Notes: a model not told the origin generated them from the letters alone. A stretch of 46,060 nucleotides of DNA from Candidatus Roizmanbacteria bacterium RIFCSPHIGHO2_02_FULL_37_13b (GCA_001789395.1 MFZK01000003.1:2330-48389); one strand, 5' to 3'. Positions 1 to 9,889 are shown, counted from the stretch's first letter. Numbers and translations: made by a program.

Positions 1-2
1 TG

Positions 3-740
3 GTAATTAGCATCATTCTAACTCAAGGTGTTCCGATAGCCACTAATGACATAATCATTGACAGTGTCGTCAATTCTTCTCCGGCACAAATTGCTGGTAT
101 AAAACCTGGAGATATAGCCCGCCAGATTATAATCAACGGCAAAATCATTAATTTAACGAATGTTGATCACTTTATATCCGTTGTAAAAAAATATCGTGGT
201 CAACCGATCGAGATTGCGCTGAAACGCAAGGAAACTAATTTGACGGTCCATGTAATTCCACGTGTCAATCCGCCAAAAGAGCAGGGGGCACTTGGTGTAT
301 CTTTAAGTCAATTTGTAATAAAAAAATATACGTGGTATCAAGCGCCATTTTATAGCTTGATAGAATCAGCAAAAATTACCGCAATTATTGTCAGAGAACT
401 CACTAAAACACTCTGGACTCTCGCCCTATTCAGAAAACCCGATGTTGATGTGGCTGGGCCAGTGGGCATCGCCAAACTGACGTCTCAGGCGGTCAAGGTA
501 GGACCAATCGCGGTTTTACAACTCCTTGGAATCTTATCACTAAATCTTGCCGTCATAAATATAATTCCTTTTCCAGCGCTTGATGGTGGTAGAGTCGCAT
601 TTGTAATCTATGAGGCAGTTACACGAAAAAAAGTTCGTCCCAAAATAGAACAAAAATTAAATCTACTTGGATTCGCAATTCTAATTACTCTGATAATTTT
701 GGTAACTGTTCACGATTTACTAAAAATTTTCATAAAATAA
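3..740 (+). CDS. rseP: Site-2 protease / RseP-like M50 metallopeptidase, C-terminal part (5' truncated by window)
   Basis: Frame of the listed ORF 240-740 is open back to base 3 (VISIILTQGVPIATNDIIIDSVVNSSPAQIAGIKPGDIARQI...), a PDZ-like segment; C-terminus has NLAVINIIPFPALDGGRV, the third M50 motif. Confidence 0.88.
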   Translation, partial: VISIILTQGVPIATNDIIIDSVVNSSPAQIAGIKPGDIARQIIINGKIINLTNVDHFISVVKKYRGQPIEIALKRKETNLTVHVIPRVNPPKEQGALGVSLSQFVIKKYTWYQAPFYSLIESAKITAIIVRELTKTLWTLALFRKPDVDVAGPVGIAKLTSQAVKVGPIAVLQLLGILSLNLAVINIIPFPALDGGRVAFVIYEAVTRKKVRPKIEQKLNLLGFAILITLIILVTVHDLLKIFIK

Positions 741-769
741 TTTACCATTCGAAATCATATTATATACAT

Positions 770-1330
770 ATGAATCTTAAATTTGATAATATCACCATTT
801 CTGGAGGTGTAGCGGTCGGAACAACCACTTTGCTTAACAATCTAAAACCCTATTTAGAGCCGTCGGGTTTTAAATTTAGATCCACCGGGCAATTTATCAG
901 AAATTACACCAAGGAAAATATAATGCCTGTGGCGACACTTGTCAGTGATGATTTTGACCGCAATATTGAATCGGAAGTTAAAAAACTTCTTTCAACTGAA
1001 AAAGGTTGGGTCATGGAAGGTTGGTTAGCAGGATTTGTGGCAAGAGAGTTAGATAACTGCTTTCGAATATTACTTATTTGTTCCGAGAATGCCGTCAGAA
1101 TTGATAGGGTAGTCAACCGTGATAAAGTATCTTTTACGCAAGCAAAAAATTATATTGCTCAAAGAGAATCAGAAAATTTTAAGAAATGGAAAAAAATATA
1201 CGGAGACGCTGATTTCTTCAATTATAAATTTTATCACTTAGTCATTGACACTCTCTCTTCAGGTCCACTGGAGACCGTAGGGAAAGTTCTGGATAAGCTC
1301 GCATATAAAATCCCGGCTAAAACTCAATAA
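770..1330 (+). CDS. Cytidylate kinase-like P-loop kinase
   Basis: N-terminal ITISGGVAVGTTTLLNNL resembles the GTTT P-loop of archaeal-type CMP kinases; 186 aa. Confidence 0.65.
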   Translation: MNLKFDNITISGGVAVGTTTLLNNLKPYLEPSGFKFRSTGQFIRNYTKENIMPVATLVSDDFDRNIESEVKKLLSTEKGWVMEGWLAGFVARELDNCFRILLICSENAVRIDRVVNRDKVSFTQAKNYIAQRESENFKKWKKIYGDADFFNYKFYHLVIDTLSSGPLETVGKVLDKLAYKIPAKTQ

Positions 1331-1335
1331 GTTTT

Positions 1336-2787
1336 ATGGTATCACAAAAAAAATATCTTTCTAATAAATTAGCTAATATCTCGAAGTGGTATAACGAAAT
1401 TGTTGAAAAAGCGGGTTTGGCTGAACACGCACCGGTTAAGGGGTGCATGATTATAAAACCATATGGATATGCCTTATGGGAAAATACCCAGAATATACTT
1501 GATGCTTGGTTTAAAAAAGACGGTGTTCAAAATGCCTATTTTCCTATATTTATTCCTTATTCACTGCTTCAAAAAGAAAAAAAACACATTTCGGGTTTTA
1601 GTCCGGAACTAGCTATAGTTACAACTGCAGGAGGTGAAAAATTGGCCCAACCCCTAGTGGTGCGTCCGACATCAGAGACAATTATGTATCAAACCTTCAG
1701 AAACTGGATCTCCTCATATAAAGATCTTCCTCTTAAGATTAATCAGTGGTGTAATGTGGTCCGTTGGGAAAAAAGAACTTATCTTTTCTTGCGTACTAGT
1801 GAATTTCTATGGCAAGAAGGTCATACTGTTCATAAAAATGATGTTGAAGCTAGAGAGATGGTTATGAAGGCATTGATGTGGTACAAAGATTTTTATGAAA
1901 AATATTTAGCGATTTCAGTCTTTGTGGGTGAAAAAAGCGCAAGCGAACGCTTTGCCGGAGCAAAACAAACATTTGCTATCGAGTTAGTAATTCCCACGGG
2001 CAAAGCTCTTCAAGGCGCTACATCTCACAATTTAGGACAAAATTTTAGTAAAAACTTTGATATCACCTATACTGATGAACAAAATACCATACACAATCCT
2101 TTTCAGACTTCATGGGGTATATCTACCCGATCAATCGGTGGGTTAATTCTGTCTCACGGCGATGATAATGGTCTTATCCTACCGCCAAAAATCGCTCCTC
2201 TTCAGGTAATTATCTTTCCGATTTACAAAAATGATGATGTTATAAACCAAACAATTGATTTACAAATTAAAAGAATAAAAACAACCTTAGAAAAAAGCGG
2301 GATCCGTCACAGTATTGACGAGCGTCGTGATAAAACTATAGGGTTTAGAATCAGCGAATCGGAAATTCGTGGCATACCAATTCGGATTGAGATTGGACCA
2401 GCAGAGATTGAAAAAAAAGTAATTATTATTTCGCGCCGAGATACTCTAGAGAAGCAGAAAATATCTCCCGACAATGCCATCGAATTTATAAATGAATCTA
2501 TGGAAAAAATGCAAAATGACCTCCTACGGCGTTCATATGAAAATAAAAATAGACTTACAGCTGAGGTCGAATCGTTTGAAGAGTTTAAAACAATAATGAA
2601 TACAAACCGACAATTTATCCGTGCATTTTGGTGCGAATCCGCCACGTGTGAAGAAAAAATAAAGGAAATAACTAAAGCGTCAACCAGAGTATGTGAACTC
2701 AATGAACTCGAAAAAAAGGGGGACGGACTATGTATCTATTGTAACAACAAAGCTCATCGAAAATGGTTATTTGCCCAATCGTATTAA
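1336..2787 (+). CDS. proS: Proline--tRNA ligase (archaeal/eukaryotic-like type)
   Basis: VRPTSETIMYQTFRNWISSYKDLPLKINQWCNVVRWEKRT, FLWQEGHT, and C-terminal Cys cluster (CESATCEEK...CIYC). Confidence 0.95.
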   Translation: MVSQKKYLSNKLANISKWYNEIVEKAGLAEHAPVKGCMIIKPYGYALWENTQNILDAWFKKDGVQNAYFPIFIPYSLLQKEKKHISGFSPELAIVTTAGGEKLAQPLVVRPTSETIMYQTFRNWISSYKDLPLKINQWCNVVRWEKRTYLFLRTSEFLWQEGHTVHKNDVEAREMVMKALMWYKDFYEKYLAISVFVGEKSASERFAGAKQTFAIELVIPTGKALQGATSHNLGQNFSKNFDITYTDEQNTIHNPFQTSWGISTRSIGGLILSHGDDNGLILPPKIAPLQVIIFPIYKNDDVINQTIDLQIKRIKTTLEKSGIRHSIDERRDKTIGFRISESEIRGIPIRIEIGPAEIEKKVIIISRRDTLEKQKISPDNAIEFINESMEKMQNDLLRRSYENKNRLTAEVESFEEFKTIMNTNRQFIRAFWCESATCEEKIKEITKASTRVCELNELEKKGDGLCIYCNNKAHRKWLFAQSY

Positions 2788-2803
2788 CATCTCTTAGTTT
2801 ATT

Positions 2804-3634
2804 ATGAACACTATTGTCACCCATATTTATCCGGATTTAGATGCTTTAGCGTCTATTTGGTTAATTCATCGTTATTTACCTAATTGGGAAAGAGCTCAAG
2901 TTGTCTTTGTATCTGCCGGGAAGACGTTGAATAATGAGCCACCTGATAGTAAATCTGATGTCTTACATGTTGACACCGGCATGGGAAAATTGGATCATCA
3001 TCAAACTGCAGAACTTACATGCGCGACTAAACGAGTACTTTTAATGTTAATTGATAAAAAATTAATTAATGATAAAAAAAAATATGCCTTAGAGAAATTA
3101 GTAGATGTCGTTTGTGAGTTTGATCATTATCATGAGGCTCTTCTTGATAATGCCGACAGTGATATATATGAGTTTTTATTGGTTAATGTCATAGAAGGTA
3201 CAAAATCCACTGGTCTTAGCAATCCTGAGTTAATTGAATTTGCAGAAAAAGCACTTGACGGAACACTTCAAACATTTTTAAAAAAAATACAGGCTGAAAA
3301 AGAAATTCATTCAGGATTAATTTTTAAATCCTCGTGGGGAAAAACATTAGCTGTAGAGACAGACAATGAAGAAGTTTCCCGCTTAGCTCAAAAAAAAGGA
3401 TACTCAATGGTAATACGTAGAAACAGTAAAGGATATCTCCGTATTAAATTAATTCCAAATGTTAAACTTAAATTAACTGTACTTTATCAAAAAGTGGTCA
3501 AAATAGATCCAAGAGCTACTTGGTTTTTACACGCTTCCGGTCGTATGCTTCTAAACGGTTCTGCCAAAAATCCAGAAGCAATACCAACAACGATTTCACT
3601 CCACGATATTATTTCAATCGTTAAAAAACTATAA
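2804..3634 (+). CDS. DHH-like metal-dependent phosphoesterase/hydrolase family protein
   Basis: N-terminal THIYPDLDALAS, internal HVDTGMGKLDHHQ and CEFDHYHE metal-ligand-like motifs. Confidence 0.5.
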   Translation: MNTIVTHIYPDLDALASIWLIHRYLPNWERAQVVFVSAGKTLNNEPPDSKSDVLHVDTGMGKLDHHQTAELTCATKRVLLMLIDKKLINDKKKYALEKLVDVVCEFDHYHEALLDNADSDIYEFLLVNVIEGTKSTGLSNPELIEFAEKALDGTLQTFLKKIQAEKEIHSGLIFKSSWGKTLAVETDNEEVSRLAQKKGYSMVIRRNSKGYLRIKLIPNVKLKLTVLYQKVVKIDPRATWFLHASGRMLLNGSAKNPEAIPTTISLHDIISIVKKL

Positions 3635-3680
3635 GACTATAATTCTTCTTAACAGCGGTTGTTTTTTTTAAATAAATCTC

Positions 3681-3686
3681 TATAAT
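3681..3686 (+). promoter_or_regulatory. Putative -10 box (TATAAT) for rpsU; strong Shine-Dalgarno (AGGGAGGTGG) follows before the ATG at 3738
   Basis: TATAAT at 3681-3686 and AAGGGAGGTGGCAGTTAATG directly before rpsU. Confidence 0.45.
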
Positions 3687-3737
3687 GAATTTAGTTAAAA
3701 AATTATTCAATAATCTGCAAAAGGGAGGTGGCAGTTA

Positions 3738-3923
3738 ATGATTGTTGTCGAGAAAAAAAAGAATGAAACGATAGATAAATTATTTCGAAAATTTACGAAA
3801 ATGTATCGTGATGAAGATATTATCTTTGATGTAAATCGAAAGATATTCTATAAGAACCCGGCGCTTTTAAAAAAGGATAAGCTTAGAAACCGTCTGCAAA
3901 AGAAAGCAATGCTTAAAAGGTGA
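3738..3923 (+). CDS. rpsU: Ribosomal protein bS21
   Basis: Small basic protein VVEKKKNETIDKLFRKFTKMYRDEDI...NRLQKKAMLKR; strong SD. Confidence 0.75.
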   Translation: MIVVEKKKNETIDKLFRKFTKMYRDEDIIFDVNRKIFYKNPALLKKDKLRNRLQKKAMLKR

Positions 3924-3924
3924 T

Positions 3925-4275
3925 ATGATTACAGTTATTTCAGATCCAAGATACCACATAACAAAAAAAAATATCAAACAGTATTCGTCTACCGTTTTGC
4001 AGTCCTTGGGATTTTCAGACGATGTTGAACTGAATATTATCTTTATCGGGAAAAGAAAAATGAAGACGATCGCATCAAAATTCGTTAACGAAGATACTGC
4101 CCTTCCTGTATTATCATTTCCATATTTAGATGACAAAAACGCTCAAAATAAGCTAATGGGAGAGATATTTATTTGTTACCCACAGGTGCTGCTTTTAGCC
4201 GCAGAGAGAGAAAAAAAAGTCATGACAATGATTGAGAATCTAATAGTGCATGGGATCAATAATTTAGTTAAATAA
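3925..4275 (+). CDS. ybeY: YbeY-like rRNA maturation factor, C-terminally truncated metal motif
   Basis: 116 aa; MGEIFICYPQV followed by a terminal VHGINNLVK; lies between bS21 and dnaX. Confidence 0.65.
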   Translation: MITVISDPRYHITKKNIKQYSSTVLQSLGFSDDVELNIIFIGKRKMKTIASKFVNEDTALPVLSFPYLDDKNAQNKLMGEIFICYPQVLLLAAEREKKVMTMIENLIVHGINNLVK

Positions 4276-4287
4276 TTCTTATTCATT

Positions 4288-5328
4288 ATGTATTACCTTA
4301 TTTATCGCCCTAATACAATTTCCGAAATTGATTTAGAAGTAGTCGCTGATAAAATTGAAGCGATATTAAAGGGCAAATCAATCCCTCATGCTATACTTCT
4401 TACAGGTCCTAAAGGAATTGGAAAGACATCCATTGCTAGAATTCTTGCCAAAGCCATTAATTGCGAAAAAAATAGTTTTGCAAATATATCTACCTCCGTG
4501 GATCCATGCAATCGTTGCTATAACTGTCTTTCCATTGCACAAGGGAGTAATCTTGATGTTTACGAAATAGATGGTGCTTCAAATAGAAAAATTGATGAAA
4601 TGCGTAACTTAATTGATAAGGTCAAATTTTTACCGATAAGAACCCACTTTAAGGTCTATATCATCGACGAAGCGCATATGTTAACTAAGGAAGCATTTAA
4701 TGCTTTACTTAAAACGCTGGAGGAACCTCCCAAACACACAATTTTTATTTTGGCGACAACTGAAGTTGATAAAATGCCAACAACGATCGTATCACGCTGT
4801 ATTCACATCAATTTTCCGCGTGCGAATAATACAAGCATTGTCCATATGCTTAAAAGAATCTTGAAAGGCGAAAAAATTAAAGCGGACGAAGAGATCTTGG
4901 AAACCATTGCCAAAAATAGTGATAATTCTTTTCGTGACGCTACAAAAATATTAGAACAGGCAATTATAGAAAACAAATTAAGTGTAGCAGGGATTCATGA
5001 TATTATTGGTTTTAAATTATTTGATCAAGATTTGTTACTTTTAATATCAAAACAGAATGTGAAAGACCTTTTATCTATTTTAGAGAATTATGATAAAAAT
5101 GGAGGTAGTTTTAAACCCCTGATAGAATATTATTTAGATAGACTTCATAAACTTTTGCTTTTTAAAAAAGGACTTGATAGTGATATTACAACCGATTACA
5201 ATTTGACTATTAGTCAAATTGTAAAATTAATCAGGTTGTTTTCTGAAGCGTATCGTAATTTAAAATATTCACCAATAGAATCGTTACCTTTAGAACTTGC
5301 AATTATTGATTTTTTTTCAGAAAAATAA
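4288..5328 (+). CDS. dnaX: DNA polymerase III subunit gamma/tau (short form)
   Basis: GPKGIGKTSIARILAKAINC, CNRCYNC zinc motif, EIDGASNRKIDEMRNL, YIIDEAHMLTKEAFNALLKTLEEPP. Confidence 0.95.
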   Translation: MYYLIYRPNTISEIDLEVVADKIEAILKGKSIPHAILLTGPKGIGKTSIARILAKAINCEKNSFANISTSVDPCNRCYNCLSIAQGSNLDVYEIDGASNRKIDEMRNLIDKVKFLPIRTHFKVYIIDEAHMLTKEAFNALLKTLEEPPKHTIFILATTEVDKMPTTIVSRCIHINFPRANNTSIVHMLKRILKGEKIKADEEILETIAKNSDNSFRDATKILEQAIIENKLSVAGIHDIIGFKLFDQDLLLLISKQNVKDLLSILENYDKNGGSFKPLIEYYLDRLHKLLLFKKGLDSDITTDYNLTISQIVKLIRLFSEAYRNLKYSPIESLPLELAIIDFFSEK

Positions 5329-5354
5329 TTATTTTTTTAAGGAGGTGAAATAAT

Positions 5355-5615
5355 ATGTTTAATCCTTTCAAAGGACTTGGAGATCTTCATTCAATGCAAC
5401 AACAAGCACAAAAAATGCAACAGGCACTACAACAGGAAGAAGTAATTGTAGAAAAAAATGGCATCCGCGTTGTATTACGAGGTGACCAACAAGTAAAAGA
5501 AATTATGGTCGATGGAGTGTTGGAAAATAGAATTTCCGATGTAATAAATGAGGCGGTTCGAAAAACGCAAGAGTTGGCCGCCAGAAAACTATTAGAAATG
5601 CAACAAACTGGTTAA
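5355..5615 (+). CDS. ybaB: YbaB/EbfC family nucleoid-associated protein
   Basis: MFNPFKGLGDLHSMQQQAQKMQQALQQEEVIVEKNGIRVVLRGDQQVKEI; lies between dnaX and recR; strong SD AAGGAGGTG. Confidence 0.9.
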   Translation: MFNPFKGLGDLHSMQQQAQKMQQALQQEEVIVEKNGIRVVLRGDQQVKEIMVDGVLENRISDVINEAVRKTQELAARKLLEMQQTG

Positions 5616-5632
5616 ATAATTACAATATCTAT

Positions 5633-6565
5633 ATGGTAAAAATTTTTAGTGGTCGAGGCAATCAACAGTTGTCTGATAAAGTAGCGAAGATACTGAAAAC
5701 AAATATTTCAAAAGCTGAAGTAGTCACATTTAAAAATTCTGAGATTCGAGTCAGAATAGAAGAACAAGTAAAAAATGATATTTGTGTAGTCATTCAACCG
5801 ACTGCTAATCCATCCAATGATAATTTGATGGAATTGTTCTTTTTTTGTGATGCCCTACATCGACAAGAAGCAAAACAAGTCATTGGAATCATCCCTTATT
5901 TTGGCTATGCACGACAAGATATTCAACATCGATCTGGTGAATGTATCTCTGCCAATGTCATTATCCGTTTCTTAGAATCGATTGGCTTTAATAAAATATA
6001 TGTTTTTGATCTTCACGATGAAGCAACGGAAGGAGTCTTTTCAATCCCTTTTAAAAATTTGTCAGCTCTGCCTCTTTTAGCAGATAAAATAAAGGAGTAT
6101 TTGAAAATCGAGAATCCTGATGTCAAATTTTTTTCAATCGTCTCACCTGATCAAGGCGGCATTGAACGAGCCAGGCAGTTTGGAACATTTTTTTTTGGTC
6201 ACGACTTTTTCTCTGTCGATGTTATTGAAAAAAAAAGGGATCCGAATATTTTACATCATACTAAGGCACTTAATCTTTATGGTGACGTAAAAGGAAAAAT
6301 TGCTATTTTAGTCGATGATATTATTACTTCCGGTAGAACTCTTATAAATGGAGCAGCGCTCTGCAGCGAAAAAGGCGCTAAAGAAATACTAGTCGCCGTC
6401 GTCCATCATGAATTGTCTCATGAAACAACTGAGAAATTAAATACCTCAGCCATCAGTCGCTTTTTTTCCACCGATACAATACCACTTGATGACGCGCTGA
6501 AATTCGAAAAACTTGAGGAATTATCTGTCGCAGGAATTATCGCTGAGGAAATCAAAACTCTTTAA
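5633..6565 (+). CDS. prs: Ribose-phosphate pyrophosphokinase
   Basis: PYFGYARQD, FDLHDEA, SPDQGGIERA, AILVDDIITSGRTL PRPP-binding loop. Confidence 0.95.
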   Translation: MVKIFSGRGNQQLSDKVAKILKTNISKAEVVTFKNSEIRVRIEEQVKNDICVVIQPTANPSNDNLMELFFFCDALHRQEAKQVIGIIPYFGYARQDIQHRSGECISANVIIRFLESIGFNKIYVFDLHDEATEGVFSIPFKNLSALPLLADKIKEYLKIENPDVKFFSIVSPDQGGIERARQFGTFFFGHDFFSVDVIEKKRDPNILHHTKALNLYGDVKGKIAILVDDIITSGRTLINGAALCSEKGAKEILVAVVHHELSHETTEKLNTSAISRFFSTDTIPLDDALKFEKLEELSVAGIIAEEIKTL

Positions 6566-6571
6566 TTAGCT

Positions 6572-7186
6572 ATGAATTCATTACCGAAGTCACTTCAAAA
6601 AACTATTGATTTTTTTGAGAAACTGCCGGGCATTGGCCCCAAATCTGCTAAAAGATTAGCTTTTTATTTACTCCGACTTCCACAACAGGATCTTGATGAA
6701 GCAGCCAAAAATATATCTATGTTAAAAAATAATTCTTTATATTGTGAAATATGTATGAATTTAACTGAGGAAAAAATATGTGCTATATGTGAGGACGAAA
6801 ATAGGGATCACACAACAGTCGTAATTGTGGAATCGGTTTTAGATCTATTATCAATGGAAGTTGGGAATCAGTATAAGGGAATCTATCATGTCCTGCACGG
6901 TCGAATTGATCCATTAAATTATATAGGCCCGGATGATATTTTTATCGGTAAGTTAATTGAGCGATTGAAAACCAATAAAAAGAAAATCAAAGAACTAATT
7001 TTAGCAACCAATCCTAACATGGAGGGGGAAGCTACCGCTATTTATATTAAAAATAAAATCTTAGAAATGCTGGGTTCAAATATTAAAATCACCCGCTTGG
7101 CTTACGGGCTACCGATTGGCGCCGAACTCGAATATGCTGACTATATGACGCTTTCAAAGGCTCTCGAGGGACGAAGGGAATATTAG
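6572..7186 (+). CDS. recR: Recombination protein RecR
   Basis: LPGIGPKSAKRLAFYLL, CEICMNLTEEKICAIC zinc finger, Toprim, ATNPNMEGEATAIYI. Confidence 0.95.
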   Translation: MNSLPKSLQKTIDFFEKLPGIGPKSAKRLAFYLLRLPQQDLDEAAKNISMLKNNSLYCEICMNLTEEKICAICEDENRDHTTVVIVESVLDLLSMEVGNQYKGIYHVLHGRIDPLNYIGPDDIFIGKLIERLKTNKKKIKELILATNPNMEGEATAIYIKNKILEMLGSNIKITRLAYGLPIGAELEYADYMTLSKALEGRREY

Positions 7187-7198
7187 ATTAAATTAGAG

Positions 7199-8869
7199 TT
7201 AAATCTGAAGTAATTCGACGACAATTAAAGGTTGTCTACCCGTCTTGGAGTTAAAATAACTTTCCATTGTTTTAATCACTTTTCCTTTAACTGTGCTTGA
7301 TGTCAAAATTTCGTCTTTTTTTGGTTTTAATATTTCATCAACTTTTTTTCGAGCATTGTCAAAAATTTGCTGCTCGTTATCTTTAAAAATAAATCCTCGG
7401 GAGATAAATTCAGGCGGTAAAGTCAATTGAAAATTTCTATTCACAATAAGAACTACAACAACAATTCCTTCACGAGCTAGAGTCTTTCTATCTCTCAAAA
7501 CAATATTGCCAATGTCTCCAACGCCATAAGCATCAACAAAAATATTTTTTGTTTCGATGATTTCGCCAGGCTTGGCAACACCATCTTGAAAATTAATTGT
7601 TTGTCCCTCTTTCATAAGAAATACTTGGTTATCCTTATAACCCAGTTGGCGCGCTAATTCAAGATACTGTCTTTGATGTCTGATAGTTCCGCCAATGGGA
7701 GTTAAATATTTTGGTTTTAAAAAAGCGATCATGAATTTCAGATCCTCTTGACTGCCATGTCCCGACGCATGAAGTCTTTCTGCGATATCAGAATAGACAA
7801 CTTGAGCATGCGACATGTAAAGCCTTTCAATTAAATCATAGACTTCTTCTTCTTGTCCGGGAATAGGATCTGATGAAAACACAACCTTATCTCCCGGATC
7901 AATTTTGATGAATTTATTCAGATTGTTAGCTATCTTTGACAGCGCGGAATCATATTGACCTTGGCTTCCTGCAGCAATAATACAAACTTTATTAGCGGTC
8001 ATCCGTGAAACCGCTTTATCCTCCAAAATAAATCGCTCTGGAATAGATAGATAGCCTATCTCCTTGGTAAGTTTTGTATTGGTTACCATTGATCGTCCCA
8101 AAAAACAGATACTTCGATTAAATTTAATCGCTGCCTCGACGCATTGTCTTATTCGAGAAATATTAGAGGAAAAAGTGGTCATGATAAATTTACCCCGTGT
8201 TAACCGCATTTCATCTTCAAAAGTCTTACCGACAATTCTTTCTGACAATGTCAGACCCTCTCGCTCAGACCCGAGACAGTCGGATAATAGACACGTCACG
8301 CCTTCTTCTCCAGCCGCAACAATCTCATAAAAATCAGGTGGCTGACCGTAGGGTGGTGTCAAATCGAGTTTGAAATCAGATCCATGATAAAAATTACCTG
8401 CGGGTGTTTTTATTAAAATATGACACGTATCAGGAATTGAATGAGTCATTTGGATAAAGCGTACCTTGAATGGACCAAAAATGTAGTCACGTCGGTAGCT
8501 TATCACATTAACCTTTAAACTGAAACCATATTCCCTAACTTTCTCTTCTACTAATAGTGATGTCAATTTGGAAGCATAAACCGGTGGACGACCCAATGGT
8601 TCATAATGAAATCTTAGAGCGCTTATATGATCTTCGTGACCATGAGTTAAAAGAATGGCTCGTATTTTATCTTTCTTATCCTGAAGATAGCTGATATCCG
8701 GAATAATGTAGTCGACACCTAATTCTGCTTCCTTAGGAAAACCTATACCGCAATCGACTATTAGAATATCCGTTAAAACATTATCTTTATAAAGTTCATA
8801 CAGATACATATTCTTAGTGACATCAACAATACCACCGAGTGGTACGAAACGAAGTCTATAAGAGTTCAT
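7199..8869 (-). CDS. rnj: Ribonuclease J
   Basis: LLTHGHEDHISALRF metallo-beta-lactamase motif, DCGIGFP, VVFSSDPIPGQE, HASGHGSQEDLK. Confidence 0.95.
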   Translation of the reverse strand: MNSYRLRFVPLGGIVDVTKNMYLYELYKDNVLTDILIVDCGIGFPKEAELGVDYIIPDISYLQDKKDKIRAILLTHGHEDHISALRFHYEPLGRPPVYASKLTSLLVEEKVREYGFSLKVNVISYRRDYIFGPFKVRFIQMTHSIPDTCHILIKTPAGNFYHGSDFKLDLTPPYGQPPDFYEIVAAGEEGVTCLLSDCLGSEREGLTLSERIVGKTFEDEMRLTRGKFIMTTFSSNISRIRQCVEAAIKFNRSICFLGRSMVTNTKLTKEIGYLSIPERFILEDKAVSRMTANKVCIIAAGSQGQYDSALSKIANNLNKFIKIDPGDKVVFSSDPIPGQEEEVYDLIERLYMSHAQVVYSDIAERLHASGHGSQEDLKFMIAFLKPKYLTPIGGTIRHQRQYLELARQLGYKDNQVFLMKEGQTINFQDGVAKPGEIIETKNIFVDAYGVGDIGNIVLRDRKTLAREGIVVVVLIVNRNFQLTLPPEFISRGFIFKDNEQQIFDNARKKVDEILKPKKDEILTSSTVKGKVIKTMESYFNSKTGRQPLIVVELLQI

Positions 8870-8907
8870 AATAAAAGTATATCATGTATTGATATAATTG
8901 TTATCAC

Positions 8908-9219
8908 ATGAAAAGAAAAAGATCAAAACTTGAAAATAAACTGTTTAAAAAACTTGAAGAAGTCATTGATCCCGAGCTTCGAATATCAATCGTTGACTTA
9001 GGATTAGTTTACTCCGTGACTGAAAAAGATGGTCTAGTCGATATAGTGATGACCCTTACAACCATGGGTTGCCCACTATATGAGGTAATTGATCTGGAAA
9101 TAAAGGAAAAGCTAAAAACAATTGCGCAAGTTAAAAAAGTTGAAGTAAATTTGGTTTTCGATCCACCATGGTCAATTGATTTGATGACACCACAAGGCAA
9201 AGCAATGCTTGGAATATAA
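8908..9219 (+). CDS. DUF59 / metal-sulfur cluster assembly factor (SufT/MIP18 family)
   Basis: EEVIDPELRISIVDLGLVYSV...VDIVMTLTTMGCPLYEVI...FDPPWS. Confidence 0.9.
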   Translation: MKRKRSKLENKLFKKLEEVIDPELRISIVDLGLVYSVTEKDGLVDIVMTLTTMGCPLYEVIDLEIKEKLKTIAQVKKVEVNLVFDPPWSIDLMTPQGKAMLGI

Positions 9220-9225
9220 AAAAAT

Positions 9226-9738
9226 ATGAAACAATGGGGAGATGATGATGCCAGCTTTGAGAGAATGGAAAGAGGACAGTCGATGTCACAGAAAAAACCT
9301 CAAAAACCACCACCAAATATTACATCTGTCCAAAAAAAACTTCAGGAATTGAGTCAGGTTAATTCAGACCATATAAATGCAAATCAAATAGAGAATGCAC
9401 TAAAAAAACCGGAAAATTTTACTTCCTTAGATGTAGAAAAGCTGCAAAAACAATACAATACCCAAGATGATCCAAAACTGGAAAAGATCCGCTTAAGACT
9501 ACATTACTTAAGGTTACAGCAGAGTCAAACTCAACAAGCTATCGAGGAAAGACGCCAAATGGAAGCTGAAAGAAAAAAAAGACAGGAGGAAGAAGAGCTG
9601 CAAAAGGAGAAAGAGGAAAAAGAACAATATTTAACAGCAGTAGATACGCCCAGAGGAAAAGAGCGTAGAAGCATATTCTCCGTTAAGAAGAAGCAAACGA
9701 CCAGAGCAGAATTTAAACCGGGGTCGGGTAAGCAATGA
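9226..9738 (+). CDS. Hypothetical Gln/Lys/Glu-rich coiled-coil protein
   Basis: Start follows the DUF59 stop closely; low-complexity charged C-terminal half (EERRQMEAERKKRQEEEELQKEKEEKEQ). Confidence 0.6.
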   Translation: MKQWGDDDASFERMERGQSMSQKKPQKPPPNITSVQKKLQELSQVNSDHINANQIENALKKPENFTSLDVEKLQKQYNTQDDPKLEKIRLRLHYLRLQQSQTQQAIEERRQMEAERKKRQEEEELQKEKEEKEQYLTAVDTPRGKERRSIFSVKKKQTTRAEFKPGSGKQ

Positions 9739-9775
9739 TTATCGGGGTGTAGTTCATCGGGAGCCCGCTAAAATT

Positions 9776-9850
9776 CGGGGATTGGCGCAGCGGTAGCGCG
9801 CACGGTTCGGGACCGTGAGGCCGTCGGTTCAAATCCGACATCCCCGACCA
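9776..9850 (+). tRNA. tRNA-Pro (anticodon CGG), CCA encoded
   Basis: Acceptor CGGGGAT/ATCCCCG; anticodon stem CACGG/CCGTG with loop TTCGGGA; T-arm GTCGG-TTCAAAT-CCGAC; ends in ACCA. Confidence 0.93.
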
Positions 9851-9889
9851 AATCGAATTTAGGCGGGCGGGACCGAGAGGTAGGGATTC

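Noticed and set aside
770-1330. Missing P-loop Lys (GGVAVGTTT) as evidence for an inactive kinase
   Set aside because: Archaeal-type CMP kinases naturally carry GTTT-like loops, so this is not unusual by itself.
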